Source: an uncultured Oscillospiraceae bacterium (lineage in GTDB: Bacteria; Bacillota; Clostridia; Oscillospirales; Acutalibacteraceae). From it: DNA of 6,673 nucleotides. Positions 1-4,455 of this stretch are shown piece by piece (within the stretch, counting starts at the first letter, position 1; every line of letters starts with the position of its first letter). Made by a program: the position numbers and the translations under genes. The DNA lies in NCBI GenBank assembly GCA_900555805.1, contig USMJ01000069.1, positions 1-6,673 on the forward strand, read 5' to 3'. Below the pieces are notes generated by a model that ran no database searches, was not told the origin of the DNA, and worked only from the letters and a program-made list of their open reading frames with translations.

Positions 1-61
1 AACCAGCTCTTTTTCTTTTTTATTTTCTTGGTCTCACATCATTGACTAATGTACAGAAATC

Positions 62-100
62 AAAAAAGCGGCTATGAATTTCTCACAAAAGCTAAGCCGC
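62..100 (-). terminator. Probable terminator of the merR / small-protein strand
   Basis: Read on the minus strand, GCGGCT (100 to 95) can pair with AGCCGC (73 to 68) and is followed at once by six T (67 to 62). The loop is long (21 nt), so the stem is not ideal, but the stem-then-T6 order is right for an intrinsic terminator. It lies about 120 nt after the stop of the 72-residue gene and would end that transcript. It shares bases 97-100 with the larger hairpin at 97-133, so the two cannot both form. Confidence 0.5.
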
Positions 101-145
101 CGATAAGTCCTTGTTTTGCGGACCTATCGGCGGTGTGTTTTTGTA
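97..145 (+). terminator. Hairpin with T-tract, probable plus-strand terminator
   Basis: CCGCCGATA (97-105) pairs perfectly with TATCGGCGG (125-133). After a single A/C mismatch the stem continues as GTCC (107-110) with GGAC (120-123), around a 9-nt loop. The sequence TGTGTTTTTG follows on the plus strand. It would stop transcription entering from a gene left of the window, so together with the minus-strand structure this stretch probably separates two convergent units. No gene is visible in bases 1-96. Confidence 0.55.
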
Positions 146-218
146 TGATTTTATTGTTGATTTGAATGCCTTGGAAATCGGCAAGTCAAAATGTATTGCT
201 TTCGCTTGTAAGCATTTG

Positions 219-437
219 TCATTCTGTTCTTTCTTTAGGCTCATATCTTATGCCGTGATCGCCGGGGAAAGGCATGTCGTGTTCTCCTTGAAGCATAAGT
301 TCTCTGGGTATACCATCAGGAAAAGCTGTACACCGCATCAATATATCGCCGCGTCTTTCCAGTCGGTGTTTGCAATGGCTGCACATAACCACTACGGCTT
401 TCGGGTCGTCCCGCCATCTTCTGTCTTCGTATGCCAT
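219..437 (-). CDS. Conserved 72-residue Cys-containing protein of unknown function
   Basis: I recognise the sequence pattern but not a function. A short basic N-terminus leads to CSHC (residues 19-22) and a third cysteine at 36, followed by a conserved-looking core: CTAFPDGIP (36-44), a Gly-His pair near 51-53, then PFPGDHGIRYEP (56-67). Small proteins with a C-x-A-F-P-x-G-I-P ... P-x-x-G-D-x-G-I-x-(F/Y)-E-P core occur as uncharacterised cytoplasmic proteins in many bacteria. The three Cys plus His could bind a metal, which is inference. There is no signal peptide or membrane segment. The ATG at 435-437 is preceded by GGAG (447-450, minus strand) at 9 nt, which supports this start and makes it a real gene. 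It follows the MerR gene on the same strand after an 82-nt gap and may be cotranscribed with it. Confidence 0.8.
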   Translation of the reverse strand: MAYEDRRWRDDPKAVVVMCSHCKHRLERRGDILMRCTAFPDGIPRELMLQGEHDMPFPGDHGIRYEPKERTE

Positions 438-519
438 AGAAAATATCTCCTAAGAATAAGTTATATAGCTCTTTCCGATAAAAGTCCGAAATTCATATTT
501 GCCTTATATCTTCGGCAGA

Positions 520-972
520 TCAGTCCGTCTCCCCATGCGTTTTTCTCTTAAGCTCCCTTATCCTATCAGGGAGGTCTTCGTCTCGCAGGGTTTTATGCAC
601 ATCGCAGGTGCCTGCCTTTTTTGCAGTCTCATAGTACCAATGTTTATATTCAAGCATATCGAGAGTATCCCTCAACTGTTCCATCTGTCTTTCGACTTCG
701 TCTCTTTGGTGGTCGATAAGCTCAAGGCGCTTTTCTATTGTTGAGTCGCCATCCATGCACCAATCGACAAAGCATTTTATCTCTTTTATGGACATTCCCG
801 TTTTTTTCAGGCACTCTATGACCGACAGCCACTCCATGTCGGAATCCTTGAACATTCTTATTCCGCCGCCTGAGCGCTCAACGAACGGGAGCAGTCCCTC
901 TTTGTCATAATATCTCAGCGTTGAGGGAGCAGCGTTGATCTTCTTCGCCATTTCACCGACTGTATAAAACAT
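520..972 (-). CDS. MerR-family transcriptional regulator, AdhR/NmlR-like
   Basis: DNA-binding repressor/activator that twists a long-spacer promoter. The N-terminal winged helix-turn-helix (about residues 1-70) starts FYTVGEMA and carries the family signature TLRYYDKEGLL (18-28). A long charged helix (about 78-118, EKRLELIDHQRDEVERQMEQ) is the usual dimerisation coiled coil. The effector tail is short, giving 150 residues from the chosen start, typical of the aldehyde-sensing branch. Cys54, in IECLKKTGM, sits where AdhR/NmlR-type regulators keep their single reactive cysteine; Cys67, Cys72 and Cys123 are additional. I chose ATG 970-972 because AGGTGAG (977-983) lies just upstream. A GTG at 979 would add three residues but overlaps that ribosome binding site. 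It is divergent from an aldo/keto reductase with a 19-bp-spacer MerR promoter between them, so that operon is the obvious target. The carbonyl-electrophile signal is inferred from family and neighbours. Confidence 0.9.
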   Translation of the reverse strand: MFYTVGEMAKKINAAPSTLRYYDKEGLLPFVERSGGGIRMFKDSDMEWLSVIECLKKTGMSIKEIKCFVDWCMDGDSTIEKRLELIDHQRDEVERQMEQLRDTLDMLEYKHWYYETAKKAGTCDVHKTLRDEDLPDRIRELKRKTHGETD

Positions 973-976
973 AAAT

Positions 977-983
977 CTCACCT
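977..983 (-). promoter_or_regulatory. Ribosome binding site that sets the merR start
   Basis: AGGTGAG on the minus strand ends 4 nt before ATG 970-972, with the AGG core 8 nt away. It overlaps the GTG at 979-981, which argues against the longer GTG start for this regulator. Confidence 0.65.
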
Positions 984-1010
984 GTTTTTAAAAAATTTTC
1001 ACTTTACCTC

Positions 1011-1041
1011 TTGACTTAAAGTGAGCTTTAAGTTGTAGAAT
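1011..1041 (+). promoter_or_regulatory. MerR-type promoter and operator for the reductase-cupin operon
   Basis: The -35 box TTGACT (1011-1016) and -10 box TAGAAT (1036-1041) are separated by 19 bp, not the usual 17, the hallmark of promoters that MerR proteins activate by DNA distortion. The spacer region carries a perfect dyad ACTTAAAG-N4-CTTTAAGT (1014-1033) that begins inside the -35 box. Expected transcription start is near 1048. The adjacent divergent MerR gene is the natural ligand. I could not assign a convincing separate promoter for merR itself on the other strand. Confidence 0.88.
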
Positions 1042-1050
1042 ATAAATGAA

Positions 1051-1078
1051 CTTACAGATGAATTGTAACACCTGTAAG
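1051..1078 (+). repeat. Inverted repeat in the 5' leader of the reductase mRNA
   Basis: CTTACAG (1051-1057) and CTGTAAG (1072-1078) form a perfect 7-bp inverted repeat with a 14-nt spacer. It begins within a few bases of the predicted transcription start and ends 14 nt before the GGGAGG ribosome binding site, so it could be a 5'-end stabilising hairpin or a second protein-binding site. The sequence alone cannot separate these. Confidence 0.45.
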
Positions 1079-1106
1079 CCCAAAAGTCAATCGGGAGGCA
1101 TGAAAA

Positions 1107-1967
1107 ATGATATTAGACGAAAATTATACCTTATCGAACGGCGCGGAGATTCCGAAGCTCGGTCTCGGCGTGTGGCTCATTCCGAATGAGGACACAGCCG
1201 AAGCCGTCCGAAACGCCGTCAAGCTCGGCTACCGTCACATTGACACCGCGCAGGCATACGGAAACGAGGCAGGCGTCGGGGACGGCGTACGAACCTGCGG
1301 CGTACCGCGCGAAAAAATATTTGTCACAAGCAAGATAGCCGCCGAGAACAAGACATATGAATCCGCGGCGAAATCAATCGACAAAAGCCTTGAAAAAACA
1401 GGGCTCGACTATCTCGACCTGATGATAATTCACAGCCCTCAGCCTTGGGCGGAATTCAGAGGCGAGCGCAGATATTTCGAGGAAAACAAGGAAGTCTGGC
1501 GCGCGCTCGAGGACGCATACAAGGCAGGAAAAGTCAGGGCGATCGGCGTGTCGAACTTCCTGAAAGACGACCTCGAAAGCCTGCTTTCGTCATGTGAGAT
1601 CAAGCCGATGGTCAACCAGATCCTGACCCACATCGCCAACACTCCGCTCGACCTTATAGAGTACTGCAAGGAAAACGGCATACTCTGCGAGGCCTACTCC
1701 CCCATCGCTCACGGCGAGGCTCTCAAGAATGAGACGATTCTCAATGTCTCCGACAGGTACAAGGTAACGCCTGCTAAACTCTGCATTCGCTATGTGTTGC
1801 AGCTCGGAGCTGTCTCCCTGCCCAAGACGGCTAACCCCGATCACATGAAAGCGAACGCCGACGTAGATTTCACGATAAGCGACGAGGATATGGAAATTCT
1901 CAAACACACGGAAAAGCTCAAAGATTACGGTGAACACTCGTTCTTCCCCGTATTCAGCGGAAAGTGA
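1107..1967 (+). CDS. Aldo/keto reductase, probable NADPH-dependent carbonyl reductase
   Basis: Cytoplasmic (beta/alpha)8-barrel enzyme that reduces aldehydes and ketones to alcohols. The catalytic tetrad is intact: Asp46 and Tyr51 in GYRHIDTAQAYGNE (41-54), Lys76 in VTSK, and His109 in DLMIIHSP. Further family landmarks are GVSNF (147-151), Gln171 in VNQ, YSPIAHG (197-203) and the cofactor 2'-phosphate loop LPKTANPDHMKAN (238-250). In that loop the usual Arg is His246, so cofactor preference is less certain. At 286 residues it matches the bacterial AKR group that acts on methylglyoxal, diketogluconate and similar small carbonyls. GGGAGG (1093-1098) lies 8 nt before ATG 1107, fixing the start; an ATG at 1100 is out of frame and too close. 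It is first in an operon with the cupin gene and is expected to be induced through the upstream MerR promoter. Physiological role as a carbonyl detoxifier is inference; the physiological substrate is unknown. Confidence 0.93.
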   Translation: MILDENYTLSNGAEIPKLGLGVWLIPNEDTAEAVRNAVKLGYRHIDTAQAYGNEAGVGDGVRTCGVPREKIFVTSKIAAENKTYESAAKSIDKSLEKTGLDYLDLMIIHSPQPWAEFRGERRYFEENKEVWRALEDAYKAGKVRAIGVSNFLKDDLESLLSSCEIKPMVNQILTHIANTPLDLIEYCKENGILCEAYSPIAHGEALKNETILNVSDRYKVTPAKLCIRYVLQLGAVSLPKTANPDHMKANADVDFTISDEDMEILKHTEKLKDYGEHSFFPVFSGK

Positions 1968-1976
1968 GGAAAAATC

Positions 1977-2399
1977 ATGACTGATAAAGAATTCGAAAAA
2001 GAAAATGTGTTCGGTACGGGTATGCCGAACGACGCATACGCAAAATATTTTGTAGGCAACTCATATCTTAATCCGCTCACAAAGCCCGAGGACGGTCTGT
2101 TTCTCGCGAATGTCACGTTTGAACCCGGATGCCGCAACAATTGGCACACTCACAAGGCGAAAAGCGGCGGCGGACAACTCCTTATCTGCACCGCCGGCGA
2201 GGGATGGTATCAGGCGGAGGGCGAAGAGGCTCAAAGCCTCGCTCCCGGCTCGGTCGTAGTCATCCCGGCAGGGGTAAAGCACTGGCACGGAGCGAAGAAG
2301 AACTCATGGTTTTCGCATATCGCCGTAGAAATGCCCGGCGAAGAATGCGGCACGGATTGGTTCGAAGCGGTCAGTGATGAGGAGTATGATAAACTTTGA
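1977..2399 (+). CDS. Single-domain cupin protein, metal-binding
   Basis: Small beta-barrel protein of the cupin superfamily. Motif 1 is PGCRNNWHTH (50-59) with Gln67 in GGGQ, and motif 2 is PGSVVVIPAGVKHWHG (90-105). The likely metal ligands are His57, His59, Gln67 and His102. The His-His-Gln-His set, with Gln in place of the more common Glu, is known from small manganese cupins such as those solved from Thermotoga. Proteins of this type are often annotated as carboxymuconolactone-decarboxylase-associated cupins, but the enzymatic role is generally unproven. The 140-residue length is normal for a one-domain cupin. It starts 9 nt after the aldo/keto reductase stop, and AGGA overlapping that stop serves as its ribosome binding site, so the two are translated from one mRNA. 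MerR, reductase and cupin together suggest a role in handling a reactive carbonyl or quinone-like compound, which is inference from context. Confidence 0.9.
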   Translation: MTDKEFEKENVFGTGMPNDAYAKYFVGNSYLNPLTKPEDGLFLANVTFEPGCRNNWHTHKAKSGGGQLLICTAGEGWYQAEGEEAQSLAPGSVVVIPAGVKHWHGAKKNSWFSHIAVEMPGEECGTDWFEAVSDEEYDKL

Positions 2400-2406
2400 T
2401 AGAAAT

Positions 2407-2431
2407 GCCGTCCGCACGGTGTGCGGACGGC
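2407..2431 (+). repeat. Perfect 11-bp hairpin after the cupin gene
   Basis: GCCGTCCGCAC (2407-2417) and GTGCGGACGGC (2421-2431) form a perfect GC-rich stem with a GGT loop, starting 8 nt after the cupin stop. No T-tract follows on either strand, so it is unlikely to terminate alone. It may protect the mRNA 3' end or act with the terminator just downstream, which also has a GCAC-GGT-loop core. Confidence 0.75.
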
Positions 2432-2439
2432 GTGATCGT

Positions 2440-2482
2440 CACATAAAAAATCCTGCACGGTCTGTGCAGGATTTTTTATGTG
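2440..2482. terminator. Bidirectional intrinsic terminator between convergent operons
   Basis: A perfect 19-bp inverted repeat (2440-2458 with 2464-2482) surrounds a 5-nt loop. The inner GC-rich stem ATCCTGCAC/GTGCAGGAT is flanked by A6 on the left and T6 on the right, so each strand reads as stem followed by a U-tract. It serves the cupin operon on the plus strand and the AcnX swivel gene, whose stop is only 5 nt away, on the minus strand. Confidence 0.93.
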
Positions 2483-2487
2483 AATTC

Positions 2488-2928
2488 TTACTCAACCGTA
2501 ACCGTTCCGTCTTCGGAAACCGTTATCTTCATTCCTGTCTTGACATAATCGAGGAACTCGTCGCCGAGGTTATCGACAGTGGGCATTGACTGATCCGTCC
2601 ATACTTCGGAGAGGACCGCGCCTGCCGCGGCGAGAGAATCAATCTCTTTTGCGAACAGCAAACAAGCAGGATTTCTGCCCATAGCCGTCGCGCAGTAGAG
2701 AACCATACCGCCCGTCGTCGAGCCTATCGTCTGGGGCAGGCAAAGAGCCATGCCTGCCATGGGCTTGTTGTATATGTCGGCGTTGTTCTGGTCGCCGCAT
2801 TTGGCTTCTTTATCGCCGAACATCAGCGAATGCTGAAAAGACGCGAGGGTATTGAAACCGCCGTGAGAAACGAGAGCCGTCGCTTCCGCTTTACCGGGTA
2901 CTACCGGTCTGCCTTTAAAAGTCTTCAT
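2488..2928 (-). CDS. Aconitase X swivel (small) subunit, divergent
   Basis: The small subunit of AcnX (DUF126 family), which closes over the active site of the large subunit. It begins with the family opening KGRPVVPGKAEATALVS (5-21) and has the swivel core ALCLPQTIGSTTGG (61-74), where standard members read roughly PxGRGSSTGS. Ser70 is the best candidate for the conserved catalytic serine of that loop. The NPACLLFAKEID stretch (86-97) and the length (146) also fit the family. The usual SFWGG-V-D-x-x-T-G-x-I-I-D segment after the opening is not present as such: residues 30-55 read SFQHSLMFGDKEAKCGDQNN onward. This suggests altered substrate contacts. It starts 5 nt after the large subunit, with GGGGG (2939-2943) about 10 nt before ATG, so the pair is translated together. 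Family assignment is firm; the exact substrate is not known. There is no signal peptide. Confidence 0.85.
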   Translation of the reverse strand: MKTFKGRPVVPGKAEATALVSHGGFNTLASFQHSLMFGDKEAKCGDQNNADIYNKPMAGMALCLPQTIGSTTGGMVLYCATAMGRNPACLLFAKEIDSLAAAGAVLSEVWTDQSMPTVDNLGDEFLDYVKTGMKITVSEDGTVTVE

Positions 2929-2933
2929 GATGA

Positions 2934-4205
2934 TTATACCCCCTTAGTGATCTTATCAAGAATTTCAGCGCTCGTGTAATATCTTGAAGAAGTGTATGTA
3001 CGAAGCTTGTTGGAGTTCGTGATGACCGGCTTCTTGCCGCAAAGCGGATTGTTCATATACATAAGCGGACAGATATAGCTGAGAACAACGCCCGTCTTCT
3101 TAAGTCTATCGGCATATTCTGTCTTGTTGAACTTCTCTATAACCGCGGGAGCGGAGGTGAATACCGTCGGGATCTGAACCTTGGTGTTGCCTGCCTTCTT
3201 GAGGCCTGCTTCGACATTTTCGGTCCACTCGACAAGCTGGCTGAATGTCAGATGCGGACAGCCGACAAAGCAAAACTTCGGCTTCGCGTCCTTGTTCTTC
3301 CAGATGCAGGGATAGCTGTCCTTGACGCGCTTGAGTTCTGCATCGTCGATGACATATGTCTTTGCGCCCTCGGCGATTATGCTCTCGCCCTGTTCTTTGG
3401 CTTCGGGCGTGAGACCTGCTATGTGATAGAGACCTACCGCGCCGTTGCTTGCCGTTGCTGCGCCGAAGTCTTTGAGGTACGCCTTAGCGTCATCTGTAAG
3501 CTCATCGCCTATAAAGTCCGTCAGTCCCTTGACATAGGGAACATCCTCCATGACTTTCATTCCGATAGCCGAGCCGAGTATCTGCGCCTCCGGCTTTTCT
3601 TTTGTCTTGACTTCGACGATCCATGTCGCCTTTCTTCCCTCATCGGTGAGAAGTCCGAACTTCGGAACAAAACCGACTATTGAACCGAAAAGTTCGATGA
3701 TACCAGAATTTCGATTGCAACGTGCGCCGAGAACAGAGTTGGCGTACACAACAGCCGAAGATTCAGCCCACGAAAGAATGTCGCCTTTATTCGGAATGTT
3801 TCCTATCTCGTCGAGATAACAGGCGCAGGTATACGCGTTGTCGCTGACGATGCCCATCTTGCGAAGCTGCTCTTCGTAGCTCGCCTGAGCAGAATACATA
3901 AACTTATTGAAAATGAGCTTTTCGATCGGATTTGCAGGCACATTTTTGTCGATCGGTCTCGGGTCAACAGAAAACTTCTGCGAGCTGAGAGCGCCGCCGG
4001 CGATGAGTTCATCAACGAGCTGATAAACCGGCTTCATGACGCCTAAGCCGAATGAGGTGACAAGATGTCCCATCTTGCTTGTGACAGGTACCATTTCGGT
4101 CGCGCCGAAGGTTTCACCGTACATGACGAGGGTCTTCATTACCTTAGCCATCGCGCTGCCCTTACTGCCGTCGAGAATGGCTTGCTGTTCGGGTGTTAAA
4201 TTCAT
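2934..4205 (-). CDS. Aconitase X catalytic (large) subunit, putative hydroxy-acid dehydratase
   Basis: AcnX large subunit (DUF521 family), an aconitase-superfamily iron-sulfur dehydratase in the cytoplasm. Landmarks in order are VPVTSKMGHL (39-48), YTCACYL (125-131), SSAVVYANSVLGARCNRNSG (149-168, the strongest family signature), FVGCPHLT (313-320), YICP (377-380) and NSNKLRTY (397-404). Cys127, Cys316 and Cys379 sit at the conserved positions and are the likely cluster ligands. Characterised AcnX enzymes include bacterial cis-3-hydroxy-L-proline dehydratase and archaeal mevalonate-5-phosphate dehydratase. Here the segment where typical bacterial members have a PTTLNP-like motif reads FSVDPRPID (78-86), and an extra Cys163 replaces the common Thr in GART, so neither activity can be assumed. 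Length of 423 is normal. AAAGGA about 10 nt upstream supports the ATG at 4203-4205. It is first in a two-gene unit with the swivel subunit and divergent from an enoate-reductase-like flavoenzyme. Confidence 0.9.
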   Translation of the reverse strand: MNLTPEQQAILDGSKGSAMAKVMKTLVMYGETFGATEMVPVTSKMGHLVTSFGLGVMKPVYQLVDELIAGGALSSQKFSVDPRPIDKNVPANPIEKLIFNKFMYSAQASYEEQLRKMGIVSDNAYTCACYLDEIGNIPNKGDILSWAESSAVVYANSVLGARCNRNSGIIELFGSIVGFVPKFGLLTDEGRKATWIVEVKTKEKPEAQILGSAIGMKVMEDVPYVKGLTDFIGDELTDDAKAYLKDFGAATASNGAVGLYHIAGLTPEAKEQGESIIAEGAKTYVIDDAELKRVKDSYPCIWKNKDAKPKFCFVGCPHLTFSQLVEWTENVEAGLKKAGNTKVQIPTVFTSAPAVIEKFNKTEYADRLKKTGVVLSYICPLMYMNNPLCGKKPVITNSNKLRTYTSSRYYTSAEILDKITKGV

Positions 4206-4245
4206 TCAGATCAATTCCTTTCAAATACGCGCCCCACAAAAGTGA

Positions 4246-4262
4246 GACAAGAATTATTTGTC
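4246..4262. repeat. GACAA-N7-TTGTC inverted repeat near the AcnX transcription start
   Basis: GACAA (4246-4250) and TTGTC (4258-4262) flank 7 AT-rich bases, directly at the expected AcnX transcription start (about 4263). The half-sites match those of the palindrome at 4282-4297, so it may be a second, weaker operator for the same regulator. Short repeats of this size also arise by chance. Confidence 0.3.
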
Positions 4263-4269
4263 CGATAAC

Positions 4270-4298
4270 ATTTTAACCGTGTGACAAAACATTGTCAA
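4270..4298 (-). promoter_or_regulatory. Sigma-A promoter of the AcnX operon
   Basis: On the minus strand the -35 box is TTGACA (4298-4293, perfect consensus) and the -10 box TAAAAT (4275-4270), with a 17-bp spacer. The start would be near 4263, leaving a leader of about 58 nt before the large-subunit ATG. A palindrome overlaps the -35 box and half of the spacer, suggesting repression. Confidence 0.8.
4282..4297. promoter_or_regulatory. Putative operator TGACAA-N4-TTGTCA on the AcnX -35 box
   Basis: TGACAA (4282-4287) and TTGTCA (4292-4297) form a perfect 6-4-6 dyad that covers five of the six -35 bases of the AcnX promoter and part of its spacer. A dimeric repressor bound here would block that promoter. 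No regulator gene lies next to it in this window, so the factor is unknown. Part of the symmetry is forced by the TTGACA box itself. Confidence 0.5.
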
Positions 4299-4323
4299 TA
4301 ACCTTGCATGAAAATCGGCAGAA

Positions 4324-4342
4324 AAATTTTAGATAAATTTTA
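4324..4342 (+). repeat. AT-rich direct repeat, possible UP-like element
   Basis: AAATTTTA occurs at 4324-4331 and again at 4335-4342, a period of 11 bp or about one helical turn. It lies 20-38 bp upstream of the reductase -35 box. It could aid RNA polymerase alpha-subunit contact or bind a regulator; it could equally be plain AT-rich intergenic sequence. Confidence 0.25.
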
Positions 4343-4361
4343 TAAAGACATCCTTCGGTAC

Positions 4362-4390
4362 TTGCTTTTTTCGCCTGTCGGCTATATAAT
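4362..4390 (+). promoter_or_regulatory. Sigma-A promoter of the enoate-reductase-like gene
   Basis: A perfect -10 box TATAAT (4385-4390) stands 17 bp after TTGCTT (4362-4367), a weak -35 match keeping the TTG. The start would be near 4397, about 59 nt before the chosen ATG. This also argues that the in-frame TTG at 4408 lies in the leader, not at the start of the protein. Confidence 0.7.
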
Positions 4391-4441
4391 ATGTTTGAAA
4401 ATTTTGCTTGAAAAGTGCGGTTTTCCGCCTTGAGGGCATAT

Positions 4442-4446
4442 GGAGG
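4442..4446 (+). promoter_or_regulatory. Ribosome binding site that sets the reductase start
   Basis: GGAGG lies 9 nt before ATG 4456-4458. No such site precedes the upstream in-frame TTG at 4408, and the 16 residues between them do not resemble the family N-terminus, whereas MDAKYEALFTPWKIGN does. Confidence 0.88.
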
Positions 4447-4455
4447 AATCATTTT

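Noticed and set aside
111..551. 146-residue plus-strand reading frame over the small protein
   Set aside because: It is the reverse shadow of the 72-residue gene, has no ribosome binding site and begins inside the hairpin loop.
973..981. GTG start at 979-981 for the MerR regulator
   Set aside because: It overlaps the AGGTGAG ribosome binding site that serves ATG 970-972, and the family normally begins close to the YTVGEMA motif.
1046..1189. Short overlapping reading frame (ATG 1046 or 1100) with a CNTC motif ahead of and into the aldo/keto reductase
   Set aside because: The 1046 start lies about at the predicted +1 without a ribosome binding site, the 1100 ATG is 1 nt from the GGGAGG, and the frame overlaps the out-of-frame reductase start. 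Most likely chance.
2488..4205. Assigning the AcnX genes as cis-3-hydroxy-L-proline dehydratase (lhpI-like) outright
   Set aside because: No pyrroline-2-carboxylate reductase, proline racemase or transporter lies nearby, and substrate-side motifs differ, so only the family is claimed.
4408..4455. N-terminal extension of the reductase from a TTG start (16 extra residues)
   Set aside because: There is no ribosome binding site before it, it lies only about 11 nt after the predicted transcription start, and GGAGG sits correctly before ATG 4456 where the family N-terminus begins.
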